Source of the DNA: Mycobacteriaceae bacterium
Lineage (GTDB): Bacteria; Actinomycetota; Actinomycetes; Mycobacteriales; Mycobacteriaceae
DNA length: 47,175 nucleotides
Direction of reading: 5' to 3'
NCBI GenBank assembly: GCA_019245755.1
Contig: JAFARC010000046.1
Location: forward strand, 1 to 47,175
Position numbers and translations under genes: made by a program. Below, piece by piece: positions 19,176 to 29,500 of this stretch (within the stretch, counting starts at the first letter, position 1; each line of letters begins with the position of its first letter). Under the pieces are notes generated by a model. That model was not told where the DNA came from, made no database searches, and saw only the letters and a program-made list of their open reading frames with translations.

Positions 19176-19862
19176 TCACTGCAGCTTGCCGGCGACGAAG
19201 TCGGCGGCCTGATTGACCATGCCCGCCTGGATATACGCGTTGGCGAGGTGTTGCGGCCAGTTGTTCTGCCAGGTGTTCGGGTCGGCCGGGTTGCAGATGG
19301 GATCGGCACCGTGACACAACTCGATCGTCCGGTCGCCGTAGAGCGGGTTGAAGTTCGTGATGGGCCCCGCCCATTGGCTTCCGTTGCCGAACAGCGCGAC
19401 CGCGGCAATGTGCTGATCGGTGCCCGCCGGCAGGGGATTGTCGAATCCGAGGGCGGAGATCGGGACCGCGAGCACCACGTCGGTGACCGCCGCGCCGAGC
19501 GAGTACCCGCCCAGCACCAGCCGCGTGTTCGGGCAATTGCTGACCATGTATTGGACGTGCTGGCTCATGTCGTTGGCGCCGACTTCGACCTGGGTGTCTG
19601 CGGGGTAGTTCACCGCATAGACACCGATGTTCCTGCCGCTGACCCTGGAGCGCAGGGCGCTCACCAGCGCGTTGCCGATTACGCCGGTCCCCGGCGATTC
19701 CAGCCGACCGCGTGCGAACACCACCTCGATGTCAGGGCAGGAAGCGGCCGGCGCACCCGCAATGGTGGTCGAAACGGCGACCGGAGCAATCAACAGGGCC
19801 GCGGCTATCAGCGGCGCGACCAGCCAGGCGAGCCGAAATCGTCGGCGTGCTAAATCGCTCAC
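19176..19862 (-). CDS. Secreted cutinase-family esterase
   Basis: This 228-residue protein has an N-terminal signal (RRRFRLAWLVAPLIAAALL, cleavage expected near Ala40). The cutinase fold follows with the nucleophile in GGYSLGAA (Ser121), the Asp in HGADPICNP (Asp187) and His205 in WPQHLANAY; cysteines near 42, 110, 183 and 190 can form the two family disulfides. All catalytic residues are present. Mycobacterial cutinase-like proteins hydrolyse lipid esters at the cell surface. Position next to truA corresponds to the Rv3452/Rv3451 pair of M. tuberculosis. A second, frameshifted cutinase lies directly upstream. Substrate is not determinable here. Confidence 0.93.
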   Translation of the reverse strand: MSDLARRRFRLAWLVAPLIAAALLIAPVAVSTTIAGAPAASCPDIEVVFARGRLESPGTGVIGNALVSALRSRVSGRNIGVYAVNYPADTQVEVGANDMSQHVQYMVSNCPNTRLVLGGYSLGAAVTDVVLAVPISALGFDNPLPAGTDQHIAAVALFGNGSQWAGPITNFNPLYGDRTIELCHGADPICNPADPNTWQNNWPQHLANAYIQAGMVNQAADFVAGKLQ

Positions 19863-19923
19863 ATTTTGATGTTAGCGAGCCGACACCGTGCTGATACGCG
19901 GACCTTCGGCAGCGGAGCCCCGG

Positions 19924-20581
19924 CTACACCAGCCCGGCGACGTATCCGGCGGCCTGGCTGGTCATGCCGGATTGCACATACAGGCTGTGTGCGCTGCGGT
20001 CGGAGCCGCGCGAACAGATCGGGTCGTTCCCGTTGCACAGGTCGATGGCCTTACCGCCGTACAGCGGGCTCAGGCCGCTGAGCGGCCCGCCCAGTATTCG
20101 CCTATGACGGGTTGCCGAAGACCGCGACCGCCGCCACGTTGTTGGCGATGTCGGTAGTGGGCGGGCCGTTGAAGCCCAAGCTCGGCATCGGAGCGCCGGT
20201 GACGAGGTCGATGACGTAAGCACCCTGGGAGAAACCGCCCAGCACCATCCGGGTGTTCGGGCAGTTCGCCGCCAGGTAATTCATGTGGCCGATTGCGTCA
20301 TTGGCCCCGGCGGCGGCATGCAGGACGTTCAGGGTCGCCGGGTAGTTGACCGCGTAGACACCCACGGACTTGCCGCCGAGCAGCGAGCTCAGCGAGCTGA
20401 CGAACGCCTGCCCGACGCTTCCGACACCGGGAGGTTCGCCGGTCCCACGGGCGAAGATCACCTCGACGTCCGGACACCCGTCCGCCGACGCCCACGGGCC
20501 GGGTGCCCCCGCCACGACGCCGATGGTGAGGGCGGCGATACCAACGCAACTGCCGATCTGGCGTGTGCTCACGGCGTCCAT
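19924..20581 (-). pseudogene. Second cutinase, disrupted by a frameshift
   Basis: The N-terminal fragment (20581 to the stop at 20102) has a signal peptide and the nucleophile in GGFSQGAYV (Ser118), ending VAVFGNPS. The rest of the family sequence (RRILGGPLSGLSPLYGGKAI, DPICSRG with Asp, SAHSLYV with His) continues in another frame down to TAG at 19924. The junction is near 20100; one extra base (or two missing) explains it. Rejoined, the protein would be about 218 residues with a full catalytic triad. The truncated form lacks Asp and His and cannot be active. A sequencing error is possible because everything else is intact. Confidence 0.85.
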
Positions 20582-20678
20582 GCTGGCATATCGATGTCAG
20601 CCCACCGCAAACCCGGCCGGCTCGACGTTCGCGACGCGCCGATCGCCGGCTTTCCGGCGACCGCAGGGATAGTAGCGG

Positions 20679-22478
20679 CTAGCGGTCAGTCCGGACCGGC
20701 CCGCGGACCGGCACCCACGGCGCGAACGGATTCTGGACGCCTTCCAGGGCAGGGGCCAGGCCCGGGAAGTGCCGCAAAAGCACCGTGCGCATCGTGTTGC
20801 GTCTGACCCAGTCGAACCCCGCCTGGGTGTAAACGTCGGGCCGGAAATAATCGGTTAAGAACCGGTCGCTTTCGATCCGGCGGGACGCCATCAAGATGAA
20901 CACCCGAAATGCGGTGTCGCTGAAGCCGAACCCCTTGGGCTTGGACTCGGCATACAGCCCGATCATCAGATCGACCCGCTCCACATCGCCGTAGATCTGC
21001 CGCAGCTCCTGGGCCCAGGCGGGATTGTCCGTCAGCTCCTCGAAGGAGGATGCCGGTTTCAATCGGAAGAGTCGCCGAAAGTCGTTGTAGCGCGGAACAC
21101 CCCGCTCGCGCACGCGCAACACGTCGATTGTCGCGAGATCGACCAGCGAACCGTCTGCCTTATGGAAGGTCTGCAGGTGCTTAGGGTAGTTGTGCAGCGT
21201 GATCGCTCCCGGATAGGAGCGTCCAAACGAGTAGAACAGGTCGACCATCGGGATCTCGGCCAGCCGCTCGCGCACGTGAAACACATTCAAATCCGGCAAC
21301 TCGTGTTCCGCGATGACCTGGTCGTCGTGTGCCGAACGGAAGACGAAGTCGTCGGGTATTAGCTGATGCATCCGGTAAACCGCCACGAATTCCTCGGTGA
21401 GCGAGTACGGAACACCGTGATGGTTCGTTTCGGAGCCGGGAATACCGCTGATCACTTCGTTTTTCGTGATGCGGCCGACACGACCGGCAACCTTTTCCCC
21501 GAGCAGCCCGTACCAGTTGGTCCGCACTGCGAGGACGGTCGTCGGGTGGGCAATGATGGCGGGTGTCCAGTCGACGGTGTGGATCTTGGCCATCAGCGCG
21601 GTGTTGACCAGCCGCGCCGTGTCGTAGAGCTCCTGATCGGACATGCCGGGGCAGCCCGCGGCAACCGCCTCACAGATGGCGTTGTGTTCGTACATGAACA
21701 ACGAGTGCAGCATCGCGAGACCGACCCAGAAGTTCCCGGCGACGCCGGTGAGGTCGAGATACTGTTCGACATCACGGGGCGCCAGCCCAAGCCTGTCGAT
21801 GCGGAGCTTACCCAGGTGCCGGGCGCGAAGCGCATCGGCGAAATCCAAGTTGTCGCCATATACTTGGGAGCCGTCCCACCAGTGGGTGTCCTGGTTGACG
21901 AAAGTGGGCGGACCAGCGGAGTCCGGGCTGGGATCCGGCGCCGTCCGCAGTATCGTCATCGGATGCTGGGGCCAGTTGTCCGACGGCTCCAGCGGGATGC
22001 GCCATGGGTTTGAATACAGTGTTGGATGGCTCAGCCAGTCGTGGACTTCGAACTGGATCCAGGATGCCGCCAGCAAATTCAGCGTGGTCGCCGGTTGAAA
22101 GCAGTCCCGCGTGAGCAAGCGCCGGCTGATCAATCGGGGGCTGGGCTCCAGCAGCTTCGCCGGCTCCTCGGGATAGGCGTGCTCCGGCGGGACGTTTCGC
22201 CCGAATCGGCTTCCCATCGACCCCATCAGCGGATCATCGAGGTCGTTGAAAGTGCCGTTGAGCAGCCGGCCCTCGAGCCGGTTGCCGACGTTGGGATCCT
22301 GGTACCCCGGCCGATTGAGGGGCCCACGGCCGGTGCTGTACAAGTTGTGTTTGCGCAATTGGTTACGCAAGCCGATCAGGACCAGGATGCCCAGCGGTGT
22401 CGGCAACCGCGCCCATCCGACGCACCGGTCTATCACCCCGGCGACGCGTCCCCACAAGCTCGACAGTGTGAAGCTCAT
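20679..22478 (-). CDS. Animal-type heme peroxidase related to fatty-acid alpha-dioxygenase
   Basis: This 599-residue protein matches the peroxidase-cyclooxygenase superfamily: LLAASWIQFEVHDWLSH carries the distal His (146), THWWDGSQVYG follows, and SLTEEFVAVYRMHQLIPDD carries a Tyr (368) and proximal His (371). In plant alpha-dioxygenases the distal-to-proximal His distance is 225-226 residues and the catalytic Tyr is three before the proximal His; both hold exactly here. I infer that it adds O2 to the alpha-carbon of fatty acids, giving 2-hydroperoxides. There is no cleavable signal, though residues 26-40 are hydrophobic. The ATG at 22478 follows a G-rich site. It is the last gene of a same-strand block with the LuxR ATPase and catalase-related genes. 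A linoleate dioxygenase is an alternative. Confidence 0.85.
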   Translation of the reverse strand: MSFTLSSLWGRVAGVIDRCVGWARLPTPLGILVLIGLRNQLRKHNLYSTGRGPLNRPGYQDPNVGNRLEGRLLNGTFNDLDDPLMGSMGSRFGRNVPPEHAYPEEPAKLLEPSPRLISRRLLTRDCFQPATTLNLLAASWIQFEVHDWLSHPTLYSNPWRIPLEPSDNWPQHPMTILRTAPDPSPDSAGPPTFVNQDTHWWDGSQVYGDNLDFADALRARHLGKLRIDRLGLAPRDVEQYLDLTGVAGNFWVGLAMLHSLFMYEHNAICEAVAAGCPGMSDQELYDTARLVNTALMAKIHTVDWTPAIIAHPTTVLAVRTNWYGLLGEKVAGRVGRITKNEVISGIPGSETNHHGVPYSLTEEFVAVYRMHQLIPDDFVFRSAHDDQVIAEHELPDLNVFHVRERLAEIPMVDLFYSFGRSYPGAITLHNYPKHLQTFHKADGSLVDLATIDVLRVRERGVPRYNDFRRLFRLKPASSFEELTDNPAWAQELRQIYGDVERVDLMIGLYAESKPKGFGFSDTAFRVFILMASRRIESDRFLTDYFRPDVYTQAGFDWVRRNTMRTVLLRHFPGLAPALEGVQNPFAPWVPVRGPVRTDR

Positions 22479-22517
22479 ACCGGCCCCCCAGCGATATCCA
22501 TCAGCGCCACAACACCG

Positions 22518-22536
22518 AGGGCACTACTCGATACCT
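22518..22536 (-). promoter_or_regulatory. 19-bp promoter element upstream of the dioxygenase gene
   Basis: Read toward the gene the element is AGGTATCGAGTAGTGCCCT, 40-58 bp before the ATG. It matches the plus-strand element at 29800-29818 at 17 of 19 positions. It could be an activator site or could include a -10 (TATCGA, with TTATGG 17 bases upstream). Confidence 0.6.
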
Positions 22537-22548
22537 GTTATTTGAACA

Positions 22549-22579
22549 CGCCATAACGCAGCATGTCGGCGTTATGGCG
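22549..22579. terminator. 11-bp perfect hairpin between the LuxR ATPase and dioxygenase genes
   Basis: CGCCATAACGC (22549-22559) pairs with GCGTTATGGCG (22569-22579) across a 9-base loop. On the plus strand it is followed by CTTTTT, the form of an intrinsic terminator, but genes here are on the minus strand, where the T-run precedes the stem. It may end or attenuate LuxR-ATPase transcripts, stop antisense RNA, or act as an operator. Confidence 0.5.
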
Positions 22580-22610
22580 CTTTTTGGGCTCAACGATCGA
22601 ACGACTTTAG

Positions 22611-25211
22611 CTATTTGGATATCTCATGTCGCATCAGCTTGGCGAGGTCGTCACGATCGGCGGCATCCAGCTTGAAACAGGCGCGATAAACGTGACCTTC
22701 GACCGTACGAACCGACAACGTCAGCCGCTCGGCGATTTCTTTGTTCGACAAACCAGCGGCGACGAGCAAGGCGATTTCTCGCTCCCGAGAGGTTACCGGC
22801 AAGGGCTGCGCCGCGGCATTTATCGCGGGCGTGACCGCTCCGCCGCACAGCGCGGCAAGCCGTAACGCTCGTGCCGCCGCATCGTGGCTTCTGCGCCGCT
22901 GGCCGGCTCGATCGTGCAGCGGTGCGGCTTGCGCGGCGGCGTCGGCGGCGGAAAGCAGCAGGCCAGCAGCTTCGAATTGCGCGCTGACGGCGTCGAGGGC
23001 CGAGGGGTCGCACTCTGCTACCGCGGCAGCATGCCGGGCTTGCAGGGCCGCGACATTTCCCTGGACATGTTCCACCAGCGCTGCCAGCCGCTCTGCGACG
23101 CTGCCATCGCCGAACCTCGCCGCGTGGTGCAGCGCCTCTGCTTCGGCAGCGTACTGACCCGACTGGTGTGCGACATCGGCCGCAGCGCGGGCCAATTCGA
23201 GGGCCCGGCGCTCAAAGCCCTTGGCAGCGGCCAGCCAGGATTTCGCGATCGTCACCTGCGGGCCGTGCATCGCCATGAAACGCCCGGTGTGTTCCTCCGC
23301 GTCGGCGAGCACATGTTCGGCCTCGTCGGTACGGCCCAACCCGGCATAAGCCCGCGCCAGCAGGTGCCTCGCGGGTAACAGCCACGGAAGTGAAACCTCG
23401 CCGGCGAGCGCCGCCAGCGCCTGCTCTATCGATGCGACAGCTTCGGGGAATTTACCCCGGTACACCGCGACGAGACCGGCCATGACCTTTGCGATGGCCC
23501 AGCCCAAAAACTGTCCGGCAGAGGAGAAATCGGCGTATTCGGCGGCGCGCTTGTCGGCCAGGTCGAGCTGGCCGGTATGGGTCAGCGCCAGCACGTCGCC
23601 GTAGCGCATCATGACGCGGATCATGCCGTCGGTGGGTTTTTGCTCGGCACGACACCGCGCGGCAATTGGTTCGAAGTCGCGCCCCCGCCCGGCCACCGGC
23701 ATGGCGAGCCCGGCGGCGAACGCCGCGAATTCCACCGCCTGCTTGGGGGCTTGCGGATCTGCCAGCACCTGTTCTGCTGCGGCTAAACCCTCGGTAATCC
23801 TGTTCTCGTGCACTGCTATCGCGGATCCGGTCGCTTCCACCACCAGCCTGAGGCTCGGGTGCTCAACCCTTTCGCGCAGCGATGCCAGGACCTCGTGGGC
23901 GCGCTGCACATCACCCATCGACCAGAACAGGATGGACAGGCGGGGGATACCCCACTGAACCAGCTGCAACTCGTCGAGGTCCTCGGGTTGGAATCGGGCC
24001 AGTATCTCTTCGGCCTGCACCGGGTGGCCCAGCCAATTCAGTGCACGCGACAGCAGCTCGGCCGCCCGTAGACCACCGTCGCGTTCGAATGCCGCACGCG
24101 CTATCCGTTCTCCGAGCGGAACATTGGACAGTGATATCGCGTCCTTGGCAGCCGCGATCAGCAGGCTGGTGTCGGCGGGCTCGTCACTGTCGATGTATAG
24201 CTGTGCCATTCGGATCCGGGCGGCTGCCGAGTCGAGCTGACGATCGCGCAGCACCCGGGCGATGCGTCCTCTCAGCCTGCGCGCCGACGCGGTTCCGATA
24301 CGGTGTCTGACGACATCACCGAACAAGGGGTGACTGAACCGGGCATTGATCTGATTGCCGTCCTGGGCGACCCGGATCAACCCGCGTACTTCGGCGGCGT
24401 CCACAGCGTCTTCACCGACAAGCTCGCTGAGCGCGTCGATGTCGAGGGGTTCGCACAGCGCCAACGGCTTCAACGCGCTGATCACGTCGGCGCCGGCCTG
24501 TTCTAGCCGGCTCTCCAACAGCGCAGCCAATCCCGACGGGACGACCGTGGCGCCGCGTAGCTGCCACACGCCGTTCACCTGGGTCAAGGTTCCCGCGTCG
24601 ATCGCCCCCTCGACGAGATGCCGCAAAAACAGCGGATTGCCGCCGGACGACTCCCACATGACGTCGGCGCTCAGACCCTCGAGCGTGCCGCCGATCACCG
24701 ATTCCACCAGCGCGATACTCTCGTCTTTCGTGAACGGCTCCAGCTCGTATCGCAGCAGATGGCCGTCCTTCCACAACGCGGTCACGGCGTCGGGAACCGC
24801 TTCGCCGCTGCGCACTGTGGCCAGGATGTGGCCGGCGCGATCGACGGCGATTTGGTGCAGTAATGCCGCGGAAAGCTGGTCGAGCAGGTACGCGTCGTCG
24901 ACGGCGATGACGGTGTTCTCCTGCCCGATAAGCGAATCCCGCGCCGAAGCCATCAGCGCGATCGGGTCGCGCGACGTCGATGGGTTGACCAGATGAGCGA
25001 ACACGCCCAGCGGGATGCTGCGCGACGACTCTGTGCAGGCCACCCAGTGTACTTTCGAATGCAATGACTTGGTCACCGTACGGGCGAGGGTGGTTTTGCC
25101 GACTCCGGCTGGGCCGATCAGGAATACACCGCAGCTCTCGCTACTGGTCAAGGCCGGTCGGATCGCGCCGTATTCCGCGGGGCGGTCCATGAGCTGCCAA
25201 CGACTGGCCAT
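22611..25211 (-). CDS. LuxR-family transcriptional regulator with STAND/AAA ATPase (LAL type)
   Basis: This 866-residue protein has an N-terminal nucleotide-binding domain with Walker A GPAGVGKTTLA and Walker B TVIAVDDAYLLD. A long helical, TPR-like middle follows (repeated ALxxLG-type segments), and a C-terminal LuxR helix-turn-helix (TSREREIALLVAAGLSNKEI, SVRTVEGHVYRACFKLD). Proteins of this design are ligand- and ATP-controlled activators like MalT. The ATG at 25211 (MASRWQLMDRP) places the start just before the ATPase fold; a GTG at 25301 would add 30 residues and put the start four bases after the catalase-related gene. It lies between the two heme-protein genes on the same strand, so it is the likely local activator. 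The inducer is unknown. Confidence 0.88.
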   Translation of the reverse strand: MASRWQLMDRPAEYGAIRPALTSSESCGVFLIGPAGVGKTTLARTVTKSLHSKVHWVACTESSRSIPLGVFAHLVNPSTSRDPIALMASARDSLIGQENTVIAVDDAYLLDQLSAALLHQIAVDRAGHILATVRSGEAVPDAVTALWKDGHLLRYELEPFTKDESIALVESVIGGTLEGLSADVMWESSGGNPLFLRHLVEGAIDAGTLTQVNGVWQLRGATVVPSGLAALLESRLEQAGADVISALKPLALCEPLDIDALSELVGEDAVDAAEVRGLIRVAQDGNQINARFSHPLFGDVVRHRIGTASARRLRGRIARVLRDRQLDSAAARIRMAQLYIDSDEPADTSLLIAAAKDAISLSNVPLGERIARAAFERDGGLRAAELLSRALNWLGHPVQAEEILARFQPEDLDELQLVQWGIPRLSILFWSMGDVQRAHEVLASLRERVEHPSLRLVVEATGSAIAVHENRITEGLAAAEQVLADPQAPKQAVEFAAFAAGLAMPVAGRGRDFEPIAARCRAEQKPTDGMIRVMMRYGDVLALTHTGQLDLADKRAAEYADFSSAGQFLGWAIAKVMAGLVAVYRGKFPEAVASIEQALAALAGEVSLPWLLPARHLLARAYAGLGRTDEAEHVLADAEEHTGRFMAMHGPQVTIAKSWLAAAKGFERRALELARAAADVAHQSGQYAAEAEALHHAARFGDGSVAERLAALVEHVQGNVAALQARHAAAVAECDPSALDAVSAQFEAAGLLLSAADAAAQAAPLHDRAGQRRRSHDAAARALRLAALCGGAVTPAINAAAQPLPVTSREREIALLVAAGLSNKEIAERLTLSVRTVEGHVYRACFKLDAADRDDLAKLMRHEISK

Positions 25212-25305
25212 GAACTCACAGCTTAATTGGCCCCGCCCCCGGACGCTGGGCAAAGAGTCTGTCCGATCGGCGCGTGATGCGCCTTTACCGCCGGCCGACA
25301 CAAAC

Positions 25306-26400
25306 TCATTCCCGCGGTAGTTCCCAGATACGCCGCGGCTCGATTTGCGGCGCGTTGTTCACTTTATGCCGGAAGTCGCTGGACGCGTCGTAAACCTTTC
25401 GCTTGAGACGGTTGATCGATCCGAGTGGGCGGTGGGCAGCCAACGCGCGCCACGAGTTGAATGACAGCACATCGTCGGCGTAAACGCGCCGATTGAAGCT
25501 GTCCGCCTTCTGCACCCCAAAGGTGATTCTCGCTACGCCGCGCGGCGGTGACTCCGATTCCGGCCAGTGGACGGTGGCGTCTTCGATCGGCATCGCCGCC
25601 GTGTCGGTGCACAGTTGAACCTGCACTTCGTACTCTGCGCTGTTTTTGCCGAAGAAGTCGGCGACGATCAGTCTAAGTGCCTCGGGTCCGGCGTTTCGGG
25701 GTATTCGTCGGCCCCGCAATTGTCGTACCGACTTGGAAAACGGTACGAGGTTGATTTTGGCGACATATTCTCCGTAACGCAACGGCGCCGCGGAATGGTA
25801 AGTCTCGCCCAAAATGTTGTTGTTGGGTCCGGTGAACAACGCCAGCGCGGGCGGGAATGGCACATCGAATATCGACAGGAGCCATCGCGCTGCGGCCATG
25901 ACTTCGGTGACCACCCAGAGCAGCCCGTCGGGCAGCCGCGCGAGCACCCACGCCGCCGGCATGCCCTTCTTGTAGTAGTCGCGGGCGTCGGCGTAGGGGA
26001 AGTCCGGGTGGTTGACCAGCACGAAGTCTTGCGTATTGGCGTCGTCGTTCTCCACTGCTCGCCTTCCCTGCACACCGATCACCTTGATCGCAATGGCCCG
26101 GACACCGCGGATCTGGTCACTGCGGATCGCGGGGTGGGTGCTGGAGAGCCTCGCGATGACGGGGTACTTCTTGGGCGTCGCGAACAGGCCTTGGCGCAGC
26201 TCAGCCGGAAGATCGCGATAGATCTCCAATTCGCCGCGCAGGCAGGCGTGGCTCTTGGCGTGCGCGTCGCGGATCCCGTGCTTGTATTTCTTGAAGGCCC
26301 ACTCGTTGTTGCGGTGCAGCGCCTCGACAATCTTGTCGACGAATTTGTCCTCGTCGGGTCTGGGCCTCTCCAGGTTCGGGTTGTACTTGACGTAGGTCAT
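25306..26400 (-). CDS. Catalase-related heme protein (hydroperoxide-metabolising type)
   Basis: This 364-residue protein belongs to the catalase-like group that includes small mycobacterial peroxidases (such as MAP-2744c) and the allene oxide synthase domain of corals. Features are a distal-His region RDAHAKSHACLRGELEIY, IRGVRAIAIKVIGVQG, the distal Asn segment NTQDFVLVNHPDFPY, LRYGEYVAKINLVP, and a candidate proximal Tyr337 in RLKRKVYDAS after HRPLGSIN. It is shorter than true catalases (about 480-750), and relatives use organic hydroperoxides. The start is the ATG at 26400 (MTYVKYNPN); the frame is open for another 104 codons upstream without conserved sequence. Beside an alpha-dioxygenase homologue, fatty-acid hydroperoxides are the likely substrate; this is inference. 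Confidence 0.85.
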   Translation of the reverse strand: MTYVKYNPNLERPRPDEDKFVDKIVEALHRNNEWAFKKYKHGIRDAHAKSHACLRGELEIYRDLPAELRQGLFATPKKYPVIARLSSTHPAIRSDQIRGVRAIAIKVIGVQGRRAVENDDANTQDFVLVNHPDFPYADARDYYKKGMPAAWVLARLPDGLLWVVTEVMAAARWLLSIFDVPFPPALALFTGPNNNILGETYHSAAPLRYGEYVAKINLVPFSKSVRQLRGRRIPRNAGPEALRLIVADFFGKNSAEYEVQVQLCTDTAAMPIEDATVHWPESESPPRGVARITFGVQKADSFNRRVYADDVLSFNSWRALAAHRPLGSINRLKRKVYDASSDFRHKVNNAPQIEPRRIWELPRE

Positions 26401-26442
26401 CTCCAGCCGGGTCCTTCGGATCTCGTTGAGGTCGCAAAAAAA

Positions 26443-26460
26443 GCACTGTGATGCAAGTGC
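26443..26460. promoter_or_regulatory. Inverted repeat upstream of the catalase-related gene
   Basis: GCACT (26443-26447) and AGTGC (26456-26460) are separated by 8 bases, 43-60 bp before the ATG at 26400 and within the 115-bp gap after the cyclase gene. It could be an operator. It does not match the shared 19-bp element. Confidence 0.3.
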
Positions 26461-26515
26461 AAACCAATCGCGGCTGCTGCGCCACATGAATTCCAAAAGT
26501 CGCTGATATCGCCGG

Positions 26516-29500
26516 CTAATGTTCGAAGCCACTGGACGCCAGCTTCGCGCGGTAGCGCCGGAAGTAGTCTCGGAAGCCCTCCGCGTCGCCGCAGTCCTGC
26601 GCCAGCATCGCCCGCAGGCGCAGCAACGGGATGTCGTGCAGCACGAAACCAGGGTCGGTCGGCACGGTGGCCAGTCTGTCGATGACTGCCTGCGCTTCCC
26701 TGCGATCGCCATCGTGGCCGCGGCGCAGCAGCGATTCCACTAGCACGGTCGCGCTGGGACCGCGCCAGATCATCTCCCCGGTGTCGAACTGGCTCTCGAT
26801 GACCGCGCGTGCCATCTTGATCGCCGCATCCAGATCGCCGACGCGAGCCTTCTCCTTGGCCAGCTCGGAGTCGATGATGGGCAGCGCGGTCCACGTGAAC
26901 CGCTCCTGTACGGCCGTCTGTCTGGCCCCGGCGAGGAGCTCGAACCCGAGCCCGTGTTCCGGACCCTGCCGATGGATCAGAACCAGCCCCCGTGTGAGCC
27001 GGGCAAGCGCCAACGTGAAGTCGTCGGCTGATCGCTCCGCCATCCGCAACGCCTCGGCCGTGTCTCGCAGCGCGGCCGCGTCGGGCGCCACCGCGCCGTG
27101 CGTGATCGTGCCGTACTTGAACCAGATCGCGATAACGCAGGTGGTCGCGTCCAATGCACGCGCCCTTGCAATGGCGTCGTCGAAGTCTTTCTTCCATCCC
27201 GTGATGCCCAGAAAGCATTTGGCCGCGGCCCGGCCGGCGATTGCGAGCGCCAGCGGTGAGCCGACGATGGGGCCGCCGTTGCGCGGATCAGCGTCGGCCA
27301 GGTCGATGACTCGCTGCGCCAACCGCAGCGCTTCGAGCACTGCACCGGCCTGCAGCTTGGCATACATCGGACCGTAGAGCAGTCGGACCGCGATCGCTGG
27401 GTCACCGAGCGACTCGATCAGGCTCGCGCACTCCGAGGCCAGCTGTGACGATTCGCGGTATCGCGCATGAAAGTTCAGCGACGTCAGGAGCCCGGCCATG
27501 CCGACGGCCAAGGACCGCCCGTCTTGGGCGACCGTAGCCAGCTCACGCAGTTCGTCGAAGCCGGTGTCCGCCACGCTGCCGCCGACCTGCCAAGACGTTC
27601 CGCACAGCAGGGTGCGGGGCGCGATGCGCATCGAGACCCGTTCCGGGGCATCGGCGGGCAACCGATCGGCCACCTGTCGGGCGCGCTGCCAGCTGACCCG
27701 TGCCGCCCCGATGTCGCGGTACGTCGACCGCATCCCCGCCTTCATGTGCCAGGCGAACGCCCGTTGCAGATCACCCGCCGCCTCCAGGTGAGTCCCGATG
27801 AGCGCGGCGTTCTCATCGAGCGCTCCGCGGTCTTGATGTTCGATGGCGGCGGCGAGGCGCCGGTGCAGGTCGGCGCGCTCGGATTTCAGTTGCGATTCGT
27901 ACGCCACTGTCCGGATCAACGGGTGCCGGAATGCGTATTGCGGCCGCGGTGAGGGCGTGACCTGATCGATGAGCTCTGCCTCGACCAACTCGACCAGTTC
28001 GAGGCCATCTTGGGGACCGTCTAGCAGAGTGGTGAGTGTCCGCGCGTCGAACGGTGAACCGATTACGGCCGCGGCGTTCAGCGTCTCCTTGGCGGCACCA
28101 CCGAGCCGATCGATGCGGGCCGCGATGGTGGCCGAAACGGTGGCCGGCACGCTGACCGCGCTGACGTCGCCCTGGCAGACATAGGCGCCCGGGGCACCCG
28201 CGAGAACGCCGCGCTCGGCAAGGTCGCGGACGATCTCCTCGGTGAAGAACGGATTGCCTGCGGCCTTGTCGGCCACCTGCGCCACCAGGCGGGTGACCGA
28301 CGGGTGCCGACCCAGCATCTCGGCGGTCAGCACCATGCCCTGCGAAGGACTCAGTGGGCCCAGGGCCAGTGTCACCGAATCCGCGATCCTGCTCAGGGCT
28401 CCCCGGTATTCGGGCCGGTAGGTGATCAGCATGAGCGAACGGGTTCTGGCGATCACCGAGAGGAACTCGGTGAACATCGTTTCGCTGGCTTCGTCGATCC
28501 AGTGCGCGTCCTCGACCACGAACATGGCCGGCGTCTCTCGCGCGAGCGAAGCGGCGTTGACCAAGCGCGCTAGTCGCCGTCGACGCGCGTCGGGATCGAT
28601 GTCGGCCAGTTCGGCATGCGGGTCACCGATGCCGATGAGGTCATCCAACAACAGCAGGTCCTCGGGGTCCGCGCCGGGAATTCGCGCCCGGACCCGCGCC
28701 CGCGCGGCTTCCGCGTCCAAGTCCGCCAGCCCGAACACCGCCCGCAGCATCTGGGCCACGACATGGAACGGCACCCCACTGGCGTGCGATTCGCAGCATG
28801 TCGAAAATACCTTGACGCCAAGACGTTTGGCCAGCGTGGCGGACTCCCGCACAATACGACTCTTGCCGATCCCCGCAGGCCCGACCACTCCGACCAGATG
28901 ACCGGCACCGCCGATGGACTGGTGGAGCATTTCAGCGAGCACATTGAGTTCGCGCCGACGGCCGACCAGGCTCCACTCGTGGCGGCTGCTTGCCGCCGCG
29001 CGGTCGGGCTTCATGCCCAACAGGCGGCGTATCGGAACCGGAGCGTCGGCGCCCTTGATGTCGACCGATTCCGCCTCGCCGAGCACTGCGGCGTGCCCGA
29101 CCAGTCGGGCGGTGGATTCGCTGAGCGTCACGCCGCCGGGCAGTGCGACGGACTCCATCCGTTGGGCCATCCCGACCTGCTCACCGATGGCGGTGTAGCT
29201 GATGGCCCGGGCCCCGATGTCGCCGGCGATCACGCGTCCGGAGTTCAACCCGACCCGAATCCGCAGCGTGACGTGGTCGCGGCGCTGCACGTCGGCGGCC
29301 AGACGGCGCACCTCCTCCTGGATGCCCAGCGCGGCCAGACAACCGCGCAGCGCATGATCCTCCAGCGCGATCGGTGCGCCGAACAGTGCCATGATCCCGT
29401 CACCGGTGAACTTGTCGACGGTGCCCCCGTAGCGCTGCACGACGACCGCCGAGCGGTTGAAAACTTCGGTCATGATCTCTCGTAACCGTTCAGCGTCCAA

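Noticed and set aside
22549..22585. Intrinsic terminator of a plus-strand gene
   Set aside because: No plus-strand gene with coding support ends nearby; the flanking genes are both on the minus strand. It is kept only as a hairpin of uncertain role.
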